From Amycolatopsis albispora (GTDB taxonomy: Bacteria > Actinomycetota > Actinomycetes > Mycobacteriales > Pseudonocardiaceae): a stretch of 64,000 nucleotides of DNA. Made by a program: the position numbers and the translations under genes. Location of the stretch: assembly GCF_003312875.1 (NCBI RefSeq), contig NZ_CP015163.1, positions 6,386,001 through 6,450,000 of the forward strand. Direction: 5' to 3'. This document shows, piece after piece, positions 26,179-35,761 of this stretch (position 1 is its first letter; each line of letters starts with the position of its first letter). The notes beneath the pieces are model-generated. The model worked only from the letters and a program-made list of their open reading frames with translations, made no database searches and had not been told where the DNA came from.

Positions 26179-26769
26179 TCAGCCGCCGTTGAGCACCGAG
26201 CGGGCGCATTCGGCGAGCAGTTCGCGCAGCCTCGGTTCGGGGAGACCGACGCGGTGGAACAGCGTCGACTGGATAGCACCGATGGCCGCGTGCACGATGG
26301 TGCGGGCCTCGGTATCGGTGAGTTCCGGGCGCAGCTCCATCAGGACGTGTACCCACTCTTCGAGGTAGAGCCGCTGCTTGCGGCGTAGCCGGCGGCGGTC
26401 TTCCTCGGGAAGATTATGGATCTCGTTGTGGTAGACCTGGGCCAGTTCCCGATCGCGCACCACGAATTCGACCTGGCCGGCAATCAACTTGTCCAGGGTT
26501 TCCCGAAGGTCGGCGGTGCCAGCTACGATGCCCTGCTCTTCACGCACCAGCCCGTCGATCACCCGGTCGAACAGCGCCACCAGCACGGCAGACTTGCTGT
26601 CGAAGTGCCGGTAGATGCCGGCGCCGGTGATGCCGGCCACGGCGCCGATGTCGGCCATGGACACGGCGTGGTAGCCGTGGCGGGCTACCAGGTCGGCGGC
26701 GGCGGCGAGGATGCGTTCCTTGCGCGCGGGATCACGGGTCCGCAGTGGTGCCTCGGCCTCGCTGCTCAC
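26179..26769 (-). CDS. TetR-family regulator (KstR/FadR-like), probable cluster regulator
   Basis: The protein has 196 residues. The DNA-binding domain covers residues about 12-60 (RKERILAAAADLVARHGYHA, HTH SMADIGAVAGITGAGIYRHF, then DSKSAVLVALFDRVID). The C-terminal domain shows ELAQVYHNEIHNLPEEDRRR and a helical end like actinobacterial TetR proteins that sense acyl-CoA (TetR_C_33-like), which is inference. It sits in the middle of the acyl-CoA cluster, facing the hotdog operon, and is the only regulator in this stretch, so it is the best candidate to control the divergent operons at 22.5-23.1 kb. Confidence 0.85.
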   Translation of the reverse strand: MSSEAEAPLRTRDPARKERILAAAADLVARHGYHAVSMADIGAVAGITGAGIYRHFDSKSAVLVALFDRVIDGLVREEQGIVAGTADLRETLDKLIAGQVEFVVRDRELAQVYHNEIHNLPEEDRRRLRRKQRLYLEEWVHVLMELRPELTDTEARTIVHAAIGAIQSTLFHRVGLPEPRLRELLAECARSVLNGG

Positions 26770-27019
26770 TTGGAGCCCCTTCCTTCATCCCGTTGCTTGG
26801 CCGCCGTCGCGATGGGAACTTGTTCCCGCCACGCGGCCAGACAGGAGAATGCGACAGCGCGCATCCCAGGCGAGGGTGCGGCACCCATCAGCGCCCCGCT
26901 CCTCTTGAAGCGGGCTTGGCCGCGACGGCCACGAGTTCTTCCTGGGCGTCCCGGCAGCGATGCCTCGGGCTTCCCAGCTCTGCCTCGCCGTGGCGCAGGC
27001 GTCCCAGCGGGGACTCGGC

Positions 27020-27657
27020 CATCAGACGCATAGTTCCTCCTGGCGGCCAGCACGGACGGCGGTGCGTTCGCGAGGATGCGCTCGGCCGGTCGTTGCACCG
27101 CTCTCCGCGAGTCGGGGTGACGGCGCTACCGCGTTCAGCAGTCCAACCTGGTATGCCCGGCCAGCGTCAATTGGGTCGCAGATGAGCAGAAGCCGCATGG
27201 CTATGCGCGGCGAAACAAGGCGGGGCAGCGGCACGACCCACGGTTTGTACCCCTGACCACCTTGACCCCGGTGACCGCGAACCGTGCGGTGTCGGCGGCC
27301 ACGCACAGGTCGCAGCACTGCGCGAGCACGAACCCACCAGGGTTCGCGACGACGTTGCCCGGCGGCGATCGTCGGCGTGGCCACCTCGATGTCGCCGCCG
27401 TACTGGGACACGAAGTCAAGTGGTAGCACGGTAAGCGCGGTATCGGCCAGTTCCTTCCGGCTGCTACCGGCGCGGACTGCCCGGCCGCCCACGCCGGCCA
27501 GCACCAGCACGTTCGCATCACCGTCGAACCTGTACACGCCCGCACACGGCCAACCGCGCCCTGCCTCGTTCAACACGATGCGGGGTTTCCGGCGGTTGAT
27601 GGTCAACCAAGCCACTGGCCCACTTTGTGGGTAGCTCACCTCGATCGCCGATGCCCC
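27020..27657 (-). pseudogene. Enoyl-CoA hydratase relic
   Basis: Crotonase sequence is recognisable across at least three frames on the minus strand: AIEVSYPQSGPVAWLTINRR near 27650, ANVLVLAGVGGRAVRAGSSR plus KELADTALTVLPLDFVSQYG, then in another frame GGFVLAQCCDLCVAADTARF and AVTGVKVVRG, back to PLPRLVSPRIAMRLLLICDP and IDAGRAYQVGLLNAV, and finally AERILANAPPSVLAARRNYA. The key Gly-rich loop is altered and several indels break the frame. It resembles the intact gene at 11867-12634 block by block, so it is a decayed paralogue or a second member of the original pathway. No product is expected. Confidence 0.85.
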
Positions 27658-28562
27658 ATCACTGTGTCGATCGTGTGACGGGTCGCGGAGCGGGCGGCGA
27701 GGTCGCGGAGGATTCATGCCGGCGTGCAGGCGGACCGACACGCCCGCGTTGTCGGACTCCGCCGGGTCGACCGCAGGCCGTCCCGGTACGGATACGCGGC
27801 GACGGGCGACTGCCCTGGGACCGGACGTCAGATCCAGCGGCGTCTCATGCCTCGCCCGTGCCAGCGGCCGACCTCGACGGTGAGGCCGATCGGCGGCCGC
27901 GGCGACATCGTGGGTGCGGGGGCGCCCGGTCGTGTACCGCCGACGCCTCTCGCTCGAGGCATCCGCCCCTCTCGGCGTCTGCATGTCCCTCTCGCCTCCA
28001 CATCCGTTTGCTGAGCGTCGCTCGCGATTCACTAGCTTGAACAACGGTGCGAAGCACTCCGTGCGCGCGGCCCGGCCATCTCGGCCAGGCCTGCCTCGAT
28101 GCGACCAGCTTCACAACGCGGCACTCGAACAGTAGGATCCTAGTAATTCAGCTTTAACTATGTCAGCCCGGTTATCAACGGCGAAACGAGGGCAACGATG
28201 GGTAACGTGGACCTCGACCTGGACGTCACGGTCGGGCAGCACCACCCGCCCGCCGCGCACCGACGGGAACCCGTCACCGCCGGCGGCCTCGTCGTGCGCG
28301 CGACCTGGAGCCTCCCACACGACCAGCCGTCCGTCGACGGTCCTGGCGCTCACACGCACCCTGGGCCCGGGCGGCTGAACCACCGGCGAGCCGACGACCT
28401 CGGCACGCGTGTGGTGAACAGTTCGTGGGCACGCGACGAGCGGCCACGATGCCGCGGGCCTCACCCAACGAACGATTCACAACTGGCGGACGTCAGTCGC
28501 CACCTCGGCCAAGCCATCCGGTCCGCCGCGTCGCGGAGCGTGTCGAGAAGGAGAGCCAATCG
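27658..28562. other. Non-coding or decayed stretch before the ligase genes
   Basis: These 905 bp hold no gene I can support. Open frames on both strands are rich in Arg, Pro and His and look like antisense or relic DNA. One plus-strand frame (28198-28566, start MGNVDLDLDVTVGQHH) has a GAGG upstream, good codon use in its first half, and overlaps the ligase start by ATGA, but the second half loses coding character. A/T-rich DNA around 28125-28170 (with TAGGATCCTA) could hold the promoter. Confidence 0.4.
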
Positions 28563-30164
28563 ATGACCGAGCAAGATCTCCAGCGGAATCTGGTGACCCG
28601 GGTGAATGTCGGCGACATGCTCACCCGCACCGCCTGGCGGCGCCCCGACCACGAGGCGGTCGTGGACGGGCCACGACGGCTGTCCTATCGCGAGTTCAAC
28701 GCGGCGGTGAACCGGCTGGCGAACGCGCTGCTGCGGAACGGATACCGGCGCGGCGAGGTGCTGGCCCTGGTCAGCGGAAACAGCACGGAGTTCCTGCTGA
28801 CCTACTACGCGTGCGCCAAGACCGGTGTCGTCTGTGTGCCGGTCAATCTTGCTTGGGGCCCACGGGAGACCGCCTACGTGCTCGATCACTCCCGGTCCCG
28901 GGGCGTCGTCGTGGAAAGCCAGCTTGCCGGCCTGGTGTCGGCCGCGCTGGACCAGCTCGACGACAGCGCCGTGACCGACGTGGTCGTTGCCCACGGCACC
29001 GGTGCGGCGTGGGAAGCCTCGGGCTCGGCGTCCTGGCGCGAGTTCGACGACTTCGTTGGCGCGGAAGGCGACGCGGAGCCGGAGTGTTTCGTCGAGGATC
29101 GCGACCCGGTCAGCTACCTCTACACCAGCGGCACCACCTCGGCCCCCAAGGGTGTGGTGAGCAGCCACCTCGCGGTCTATCTCGAATCACTGAACGCCCC
29201 GCTGGTTCTGGGCATCAGCGAACGGGAGCGCGCCGGGGTGATGATGCCGCTGTTCCACACCGCGCAACTCAACGGCTTCACCACCGGCCTGTTCTACATG
29301 GGGGGAACCGCGGTACTGCTGCGCACCTTCGATCCGGCGGCGTTGCTGGCCACCATCGAGTCCGAACGCCTCACCGAAATCTTCGCGCTGCCCATGATGT
29401 ACCGGGCGATGATGGACCACGACGACATCGACAAACGCGATCTCTCCAGCCTGCGCTTGGCGATCTACGCCATGGCACCGATGCCCGACACCGACCTTCG
29501 CCGGGCGATCGAGGTGTTCGGATGTGAGTTCGCCCTCGGCTTCGGCCAGACCGAGATGAACCCGATCACCACGGTCTTTCCCCCCGAATACCAGCTGTCC
29601 CACGCCGGTTCGGTCGGACTACCGGTTCCCAACGTGCAGGTCGGCATCATGGACGACGACGGCCACCTGCTCCCCCAGGGCGAAACGGGCGAGATCGTCT
29701 ACCGTGGCCCACACGCCATGGAGGGCTACCTGCGCAACCCCGAAGCCACGGCCGCGGCGTTCGCCCACGGTTGGTTCCACTCCGGCGACGTCGGCCGGTT
29801 CGACGCGGACGGACTGCTGTGGTTCGCCGACCGCAAGAAGGACGTCATCAAAACCGGCGGGGAGAACGTCGCCTCCATCGAGGTGGAGAAGGCACTCTAC
29901 GAGGCCGAACCCCGCATCCAGGAGGTCGTCGCGGTCGGACTGCCGCACGAACGGTGGTCGGAGGCGATCACGGCGGTCGTGACCCGCAAGCCAGGCAGTG
30001 ATCTAAGCGAGGAGGACGTGCTCGCCGCCGCCCGCAGTCGACTGCCCGGGTTCAAGGTGCCCAAGGCCGTCGTGTTCGTGGACGAGATGCCCCGCACCGC
30101 CACCGGAAAGATCCAGAAGAACGTCCTGCGCGATCAGTACCGGGACCACTTCCGCAACGACTAG
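28563..30164 (+). CDS. Acyl-CoA synthetase (AMP-forming)
   Basis: The start is ATG 28563 behind AAGGAGAG (533 residues, MTEQDLQRNLVTRVNVGDML). ANL motifs: YLYTSGTTSAPKGVVSSHLA (P-loop), LGFGQTEMNPI (A5), GWFHSGDVGRFDADGLLWFA (A7), DRKKDVIKTGGENVASIEVE (A8 hinge) and PRTATGKIQKNVLRDQY with the catalytic Lys. It activates a fatty or related acid as CoA ester. It is the first of two consecutive, non-identical ligases, which may have different acid substrates. The distance to the second ligase is 261 bp without a clear gene between. Confidence 0.9.
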   Translation: MTEQDLQRNLVTRVNVGDMLTRTAWRRPDHEAVVDGPRRLSYREFNAAVNRLANALLRNGYRRGEVLALVSGNSTEFLLTYYACAKTGVVCVPVNLAWGPRETAYVLDHSRSRGVVVESQLAGLVSAALDQLDDSAVTDVVVAHGTGAAWEASGSASWREFDDFVGAEGDAEPECFVEDRDPVSYLYTSGTTSAPKGVVSSHLAVYLESLNAPLVLGISERERAGVMMPLFHTAQLNGFTTGLFYMGGTAVLLRTFDPAALLATIESERLTEIFALPMMYRAMMDHDDIDKRDLSSLRLAIYAMAPMPDTDLRRAIEVFGCEFALGFGQTEMNPITTVFPPEYQLSHAGSVGLPVPNVQVGIMDDDGHLLPQGETGEIVYRGPHAMEGYLRNPEATAAAFAHGWFHSGDVGRFDADGLLWFADRKKDVIKTGGENVASIEVEKALYEAEPRIQEVVAVGLPHERWSEAITAVVTRKPGSDLSEEDVLAAARSRLPGFKVPKAVVFVDEMPRTATGKIQKNVLRDQYRDHFRND

Positions 30165-30425
30165 TGCGGGGTCGTGTTCGACGTGACCGAGACAGCAAGC
30201 CCGCGCCCAACCGGCAGCGGTCTCCGCCCGGCCGGTGACCATGCTCGATCCAGACCTTCGGCGGCGACGAGTCGGTCCCCGAGTGTGGCGTTCCGAAATC
30301 GTGGCGACCCGCCGACCGACGCGAACCGTTCCGGCAGCCCAGACATGACCGATGAACAGACCTGCCCACGATCTCGCCCCCGCGCCGTGGTACCGCGCGG
30401 GGCGACTACCAACCGGAGACACACG

Positions 30426-31982
30426 ATGAACCGAGGAATCGGCGCCTGGGTCACCAAACGCGCCTTTCTGCAAGGCGACTCGAAAGCCTTCGTTGCGGGC
30501 GAGCGCACTTTCACCTACGCGGACGCCGACCGGCGGACCGATCAGCTGGCCTCGGCGCTCGCCGGACTCGGCGTGCGCAGGGGCGACCGGGTCGCCGCGT
30601 TGATGGTCAACTCGGTGGAGTTCCTCGAGACGCTGCTGGCCTGCGCGAAACTCGGCGCGATCATGGTGCCGATCAACGTGCGGTTGGCCGCCATGGAGGT
30701 CGGTTTCATTCTCGGCGATTCCGGCGCGGACGTGCTCGTGTTCAACGGCCAGTTCACCGACATCGTGCGCGGCGCCCTGACCGAACCCGGCGTGCGGGTA
30801 CGCCACACGGTCCAGGTGGGCGACGGCGGGTACGAAGACGGCCTGGCCTACGACGAGCTGCTGGCCAGCGGGCCGGCGGACTTCGCCGCGGCGGACGTCG
30901 CCGGAACTGACACCGCCATGTTGATGTACACCTCCGGGACCACCGGACGCCCCAAGGGGGCCATGCTCACCCACGACAACTTGCTCTGGAACGCGATCAA
31001 CGTGCTCGGCACCGAGCACCCGCTTTCCTCGCGCGACGTGACGGTCACGGTGGCCCCGATGTTCCACATCGGCGGACTCGGCGTGCACTCACTGCCGCTG
31101 CTCTACGTCGGTGGCACGAACGTGATCCTGCCCAACTTCGACCCGGTCGGCACGCTCACGGCCATGGCCGAGCACCGCGCAACGGTCCAGTTCATGGTGC
31201 CGGCGATGTGGGTCGCGATCACTCAGGTACCGAACTTCGGCTCCTACGACCTGTCGTCCCTGGAACTGGCCATGGGAGGCGGAGCTCCATGTCCACTGCC
31301 CATGATCGAGTTCCTCAACGAGCGAGGCGTCCCGTTCATCGAGGGCTTCGGCATGACCGAGACCGCGCCGCTGGTCTCCATACTCGACTCGGCCCACGCG
31401 AGGAGCAAGGCCGGGTCGATCGGGCGGGTCGCGATGCACGTCGAAGCCCGCATCGTCGATGACGGCGACCGGGACGTCCCGACGAACACCGTCGGCGAAC
31501 TGGTCCTTCGCGGTCCTAACATCTTCGCTGGCTACTGGATGCGCCCCGAGGCCACCGCCGAGGCCTTCCGCAACGGCTGGTTCCACACCGGTGATCTCGG
31601 GCGAATGGACGAGGAAGGCTACATCACCCTGGTCGACCGGAAGAAAGACATGATCATCTCCGGTGGTGAGAACGTCTATCCTATCGAGGTCGAGCAGGTG
31701 TTGTTCAAGCACCCCAAGGTCGCCGACGCCGCAGTGGTCGGCGGTCCCGATCCGCGATGGGGCGAGCGAGTGGTGGCCGTCGTCGTACCCGACCCCGCGG
31801 CCGGGCGGGACCCGGCCCCGGAAGAACTCGTCACCTGGTGCCGCGAACGACTGGCGCACTTCAAGTGCCCGCGCGAGGTGCACTTCGTCGATGCCCTGCC
31901 GCGCAACGCCACCGGCAAACTACTCAAGACCGTGCTGCGGGAGAAGTACGCCGGTGTGACAGACGGCGTCGTGGTCCGCTGA
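30426..31982 (+). CDS. Acyl-CoA synthetase (long-chain fatty acid-CoA ligase type)
   Basis: The start is ATG 30426 behind CCGGAGAC (518 residues, MNRGIGAWVTKRAFLQGDSK); the upstream in-frame extension is Pro/Arg-rich and not family-like. Motifs: MLMYTSGTTGRPKGAMLTHD, FIEGFGMTETAPLVS, NGWFHTGDLGRMDEEGYITL, DRKKDMIISGGENVYPIEVE and PRNATGKLLKTVLREKY. The length and motif spelling fit the FadD13/FadD3-like ligases of actinobacteria that activate fatty, steroid-derived or branched acids. The gene is last in the plus-strand pair and is followed by an IS1634-type transposase facing it, beyond which the region is heavily decayed. Confidence 0.9.
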   Translation: MNRGIGAWVTKRAFLQGDSKAFVAGERTFTYADADRRTDQLASALAGLGVRRGDRVAALMVNSVEFLETLLACAKLGAIMVPINVRLAAMEVGFILGDSGADVLVFNGQFTDIVRGALTEPGVRVRHTVQVGDGGYEDGLAYDELLASGPADFAAADVAGTDTAMLMYTSGTTGRPKGAMLTHDNLLWNAINVLGTEHPLSSRDVTVTVAPMFHIGGLGVHSLPLLYVGGTNVILPNFDPVGTLTAMAEHRATVQFMVPAMWVAITQVPNFGSYDLSSLELAMGGGAPCPLPMIEFLNERGVPFIEGFGMTETAPLVSILDSAHARSKAGSIGRVAMHVEARIVDDGDRDVPTNTVGELVLRGPNIFAGYWMRPEATAEAFRNGWFHTGDLGRMDEEGYITLVDRKKDMIISGGENVYPIEVEQVLFKHPKVADAAVVGGPDPRWGERVVAVVVPDPAAGRDPAPEELVTWCRERLAHFKCPREVHFVDALPRNATGKLLKTVLREKYAGVTDGVVVR

Positions 31983-32077
31983 CCAGAAACCCTGGCCAAA
32001 CGTCTGCGAAACAGGTTGCAACGGCGACCAAAGCTCTTCGCCAGCGAGGGTTGCAGTGCTTCCCGAGTTGGGCCAAT

Positions 32078-33592
32078 TTAGTGCGTAGCGGCTCGGGCTT
32101 TGATCGCTTCGAGAACGTGCTGGATGTTGTCGGGTAGTGGGTCGGCTGCCGTGATCACGTAGTCGCCGGCCTGGATATGGAGCGTGCGGTAGCGGCGGAT
32201 GGTCTTGACGAACTTCTTGATGGACCAGCCGGTTGTGTCCTCGATCCAGCGGGAGACGGCCAGGGCGGCGAACACGATCGTCAGGTGCGCCTCGATCGAG
32301 TCCCTGGTGCGATGGAAGATCGGGCGTGCGGCCAGGTCCGATTTGGCCATGCGAAAGCTTTTCTCGATCTGAAACGGTTGGTGGTAGGCGCCGATGACCT
32401 GCTCGGGCGTGGGGTCTTCGATGTTGGTGACGTAGCCTTTGATCCCGGCCAGTGCCCGGGCCTTGGCCTCCAGGTCGAGGTCGCGGTTGACGGTCTTGGT
32501 GGCGTCGGTGAGCTTGACGAATCGGTTGCGCTTGATCGCGGTCTTGCCGGCCACGGCCTGCTCGGCTTTGCGGACCTGTTCGTCGATGCCTTTGAGCGTG
32601 CGCCGAGCTCGATCGTGCTTGTACTGGTAGTAGCGCACCTGGTCCTTGCGCTTATCAGTCGGCCCGGCCGGCCACGGCTGGGTGAACACTTGCCCGTCGG
32701 CGATCTCGGTGTCCGGGTGGGCCTTGCGCCACTCGGCGACGATGTAGGGGATCTCGGGGATCTTCATCCCGAGGATGAACGACAGGCCTGCGGCCTCGAT
32801 GTCCTTCATGTTCTTCTCGGAGATCATCCCGGCGTCAGCGACGATGACCACATCTGTCAGGCGGTGGGCGGCCAGGAACGCCGTGATCGTAGGCAGCATG
32901 GTGGTGGTCTCGGCCGTGTTACCCTCGAACGCGTTGACCATCAACGGAAACCCCGTCGCGTCGGTCAGCAGCCCGACGGTGATTTGAGGTTCCAGGCGGC
33001 GTTCCTTGGAGAACCCGGACTCGCGGAACCCGTCCCCGGCGTCGGTCTCGAAGTACAGGGTCGCCACGTCGTAGAGCAGCAACGTCGCAGGCCCCAGACC
33101 AACATGATGGGCGCACAGCGCCGCCAGCCGCTCCCGCCACGCTTCGCCGGCATAGGCGTGCAGGCGCCGCTTGAGGGTCCGATACGACACCGGCGCGATG
33201 CCCGTCTCCTCCAGCACCCGCAGCGAGTCCAGCTTGCTGGTCGGCTCGATAATGCGCGCCAGCACCAGTTGCCGGAACACCTCGTCCCCGTCGGCGGCGG
33301 CATCGAACCCGAGGACCTCGTAGGCCAGCGAGAGCGCGTCCCACAAGTGCCCCATCCGCGAGGCTGTGATCGGCAACGGACCACCCGCCTCCGGCGGCGC
33401 ATCGAGCCCCAGGTCGAGCTCGCCCTGCCCGGCGACGAGCCGCTGGCGAGCGACCGTCCGCAACAGCTCCAACTCCACATCGTCGTGGGCGGAGCTGATG
33501 TGCTCGATGTCGCGAGAGCCCTTATGGGAGGAGTGCACAATCTGCACCGCACGCGCCCCCGAGGCGGTCTTCACGGTCCGGACATAAGCCAC
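32078..33592 (-). CDS. IS1634-type (IS4 superfamily) transposase
   Basis: The protein has 504 residues in a single open frame with no visible damage. The DDE core shows Asp in LLLYDVATLYFETDAGDGFR, Asp in LTDVVIVADAGMISEKNMKD, and the Glu of the YREK-like region in YHQPFQIEKSFRMAKSDLAA. The family call rests on this pattern and length. Terminal repeats were not resolved: short similar stretches with TTTAGTGC lie on both sides (near 32078 and 33615), but I cannot define ends. It sits at the border between the functional ligase genes and the decay zone, 88 bp from the next IS end. Confidence 0.85.
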   Translation of the reverse strand: MAYVRTVKTASGARAVQIVHSSHKGSRDIEHISSAHDDVELELLRTVARQRLVAGQGELDLGLDAPPEAGGPLPITASRMGHLWDALSLAYEVLGFDAAADGDEVFRQLVLARIIEPTSKLDSLRVLEETGIAPVSYRTLKRRLHAYAGEAWRERLAALCAHHVGLGPATLLLYDVATLYFETDAGDGFRESGFSKERRLEPQITVGLLTDATGFPLMVNAFEGNTAETTTMLPTITAFLAAHRLTDVVIVADAGMISEKNMKDIEAAGLSFILGMKIPEIPYIVAEWRKAHPDTEIADGQVFTQPWPAGPTDKRKDQVRYYQYKHDRARRTLKGIDEQVRKAEQAVAGKTAIKRNRFVKLTDATKTVNRDLDLEAKARALAGIKGYVTNIEDPTPEQVIGAYHQPFQIEKSFRMAKSDLAARPIFHRTRDSIEAHLTIVFAALAVSRWIEDTTGWSIKKFVKTIRRYRTLHIQAGDYVITAADPLPDNIQHVLEAIKARAATH

Positions 33593-33656
33593 CCGGCAAC
33601 CCTAGAGCCGCGATTTAGTGCACAGATTCCACCCGACAACGCGACAAACCAGCAGG

Positions 33657-34156
33657 TCAGCGAACCACGGCGCAGATCAGGGGTCTGTCAGATGAACGGT
33701 GGATCTGATCTTGGTTCTCGTTGGTGGTCGGGTCGAGGCGTCCGGGGAAGGTGATCGCGAACGCGTTTAACGGCGCTTTCCAGCGCATCGTCCATCGTGC
33801 CTTGCCACGGCCGGTGGGGTCTAGAGATCGGGTGACGAGGTACAGGCACTTCAGCGCCGCGGCGTCGGAGGGGAAATGACCGCGGGCCTTGATGCCCGCC
33901 GGTAGCGGGCGTTGATCGACTCGATCGCGTTCGTGGTGCAGATGACCTTGCGAATCTCGACGTCGTATTCGAGGAACGGCACGAACTCGGCCCAGGCGTT
34001 GCGCCACAACGCCACGATCGCCGGGTACTTGTCCTGCCACTGCTTCGCGAACTCGTCGAACCGGTCGGTGGCCGCCTGCTCCGATGGCGCCGTGTAGATC
34101 GGCTTCAGACCTCGCACGATCGCATCCCGGTGTTGGCGTCCGGCATAGCGGAACGA
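33657..34156 (-). pseudogene. IS256-type transposase, exon 2 (3' part), frameshifted
   Basis: Reading on the minus strand from 34156, the sequence SFRYAGRQHRDAIVRGLKPI continues the transposase exactly where exon 1 stops, through the catalytic Glu in NAIESINARYRRA. Then one A is missing relative to copy 1 (GCATC versus GCAATC near 33895), and the frame shifts before IKARGHFPSDAAALKCLYLV. The rest (TRSLDPTGRGKARWTMRWKA) is the C-terminus that copy 1 has lost. The final stop at 33657 lies just outside the IS end. The nucleotide sequence appears identical to copy 1 apart from the two indels, in contrast to exon 1. Confidence 0.85.
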
Positions 34157-34215
34157 GTGGGGTCGGCCCGCAGCGCGGTGCCGGTGTTGCCACCGGTCCG
34201 TTTGCGGGCCGCCCG

Positions 34216-34252
34216 CCGAACCCGGCGTGCCCGTTTCCGTGCACCGGGCTCT
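34216..34252 (-). ncRNA. Group II intron domain V
   Basis: On the minus strand AGCCCGGTGCACGG, a GAAA-type loop and GGGCACGCCGGGTTCGG form the short conserved domain V hairpin with the AGC triad at its base. The next 60 nt fold as domain VI through GCGGCCCGCA pairing with TGCGGGCCG, and the intron ends 8 nt later. The position 60 nt from the 3' splice site is canonical. Confidence 0.75.
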
Positions 34253-34264
34253 CCGCGAGTGCCG

Positions 34265-35761
34265 TTATGCCTTCTGGGCCGTCCACAGGTTCGGGATCTT
34301 CGCGCCCCGGAATCGGTAACGCTGGATGCTCACCGTTGCGGGTTGGAAGAGCCGGACGCCGTTGCTGGTGGGCCACCACTGGCCGGGGCCGTAGTAGCGG
34401 CGGATGATCCACCGCGCGTTCCGGTTCGGATGCTTGTTGCGCAGCCAGCGCCAGACCCTCCACCACAGATGGTGGTCGAGAGCGCCGAACGCCCGGCTGG
34501 ACGCGCCGTGCCGGAAGTAGAAGGCCCAGCCGCGGGTTATCTGTCCTAAACGAACGAACAGCTTGTCCGCGGGGAGGCTGGTGGTCTGTCTGCCGGTGGC
34601 TGCGCTGACCTTGCGTCGAATCGTCGCCAGGGACGTCTTCGACGGATAGGTGTAGATCAGCCGCCGGTCGCTTCCTTTCTGCCGGTGTCGCTGGATTTGA
34701 AACCCGAGAAAGTCGACGCCCTCGTCGATGCCGGTCACCCGGGTCTTGTCGGGCGCCAGCCGCAACCCGACCTGGTCCAGGACCGTTTCGATCTCCCCGT
34801 AGAGGTTCTCGGCGTGCTGCCGGGTGCCGAAGACCATCACCACGAAGTCGTCCGCATAGCGGATCAGGCAGTAGGTCGCGGCCCCGCGCCGGGTGGCTCG
34901 CCAGCGTTGGATCTGGGTGCCCATCGCCTCCCACCGGGCGCGGAAATGCTCGTCGAGAACACTCAAAGCGAGATTGGCCAGCAGCGGCGAGAGGATGCCG
35001 CCCTGAGGAGTTCCGGTGGTGGTGTCCCGGAAGTCACGCAACTCGTCCAGCAGGCCCGCCTTCAGGAACGCCTTGATCAGCGCCAGGACACGCCGGTCTC
35101 CGACACGAGTCCGCAGCCGGTCCATCAGGGCCGGGTGCGAGATTTCGTCGAAGCAGGCGGCGATATCGACCTCGAAGACCTGCTCGTAGCCGCGTGCGGC
35201 GTGAAAGCGGATCTCCTCGATGGCGTCCTGGCATCGGCATTGCGGGCGGAACCCGTAGCTGCACGGGTCGAAATCGGCCTCCAGGATAGGTTCCAACACC
35301 AGTTTCAAGGACGCCTGCACGACGCGGTCGCGCACCGTTGGGATCCCCAGGCGGCGGATTTTGCCGCCCGTCTTGGGGATCTGCGCGGTGCGCACCGGGG
35401 CTGGCCGGAACGAACGATTCTTCACCGAGGACCGCAGTTCGGTCAGGAAACCGGCCACGCCGCGTTCGCTGTTCTCGATCGACCACGCGGTTGCCCCGTC
35501 GATCCCGGCCGTCTTGGCGCCCTTGTTCTCCCGGACTCGGGTCCACGCCATGACGAGGAACGCCGGGTCCACCACGAGGTTGAACAGATCATCAAAGCGA
35601 CGGCCCCGGTCGGCCGTCGCCCAACGGTGCAGTTTGGTCTGAATCCCCAGTACCCGCTCCCGGACCACCAGTGGGCGGTCGAGCAGAGCACCAATATTCA
35701 CCGGTGCGTCTTCCGGCATGACAGCATCCTTCCCGCTCACATCGCTGCCGCCCTTCGCCAT
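34265..35761 (-). CDS. ltrA: Group II intron-encoded reverse transcriptase/maturase
   Basis: The protein has 498 residues. RT blocks in order: RENKGAKTAGIDGATAWSIE (RT1/2), IPKTGGKIRRLGIPTVRDRV, VLEPILEADFDPCSYGFRPQ, YEQVFEVDIAACFDEISHPA, GTPQGGILSPLLANLALSVL and the active site YCLIRYADDFVVMVFGTRQH (YADD). It is followed by FLGFQIQ and the maturase X domain (FVRLGQITRGWAFYFRHGAS). No HNH endonuclease domain is present after the X domain, so mobility would rely on nicked or replicating DNA. It helps the intron fold, splice and reverse-splice. The frame is undamaged. ATG at 35761 is the first good start. Confidence 0.92.
   Translation of the reverse strand: MAKGGSDVSGKDAVMPEDAPVNIGALLDRPLVVRERVLGIQTKLHRWATADRGRRFDDLFNLVVDPAFLVMAWTRVRENKGAKTAGIDGATAWSIENSERGVAGFLTELRSSVKNRSFRPAPVRTAQIPKTGGKIRRLGIPTVRDRVVQASLKLVLEPILEADFDPCSYGFRPQCRCQDAIEEIRFHAARGYEQVFEVDIAACFDEISHPALMDRLRTRVGDRRVLALIKAFLKAGLLDELRDFRDTTTGTPQGGILSPLLANLALSVLDEHFRARWEAMGTQIQRWRATRRGAATYCLIRYADDFVVMVFGTRQHAENLYGEIETVLDQVGLRLAPDKTRVTGIDEGVDFLGFQIQRHRQKGSDRRLIYTYPSKTSLATIRRKVSAATGRQTTSLPADKLFVRLGQITRGWAFYFRHGASSRAFGALDHHLWWRVWRWLRNKHPNRNARWIIRRYYGPGQWWPTSNGVRLFQPATVSIQRYRFRGAKIPNLWTAQKA

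Noticed and set aside
25745..26356. Minus-strand open frame with partly coding-like composition
   Set aside because: It runs through the terminator hairpin and the TetR gene, has no start signal and no recognisable family; at most a relic.
28198..28566. Open frame of 122 codons overlapping the ligase start by ATGA
   Set aside because: The first half has good codon use, but the second half loses it, with rare AGA/AGG codons over the ligase ribosome-binding site. There is no family match, so it is kept only as a note in the spacer.
32177..33754. Long plus-strand open frame over the IS1634-type transposase
   Set aside because: It is the antisense shadow of the transposase, caused by high GC; the minus strand has the DDE motifs.
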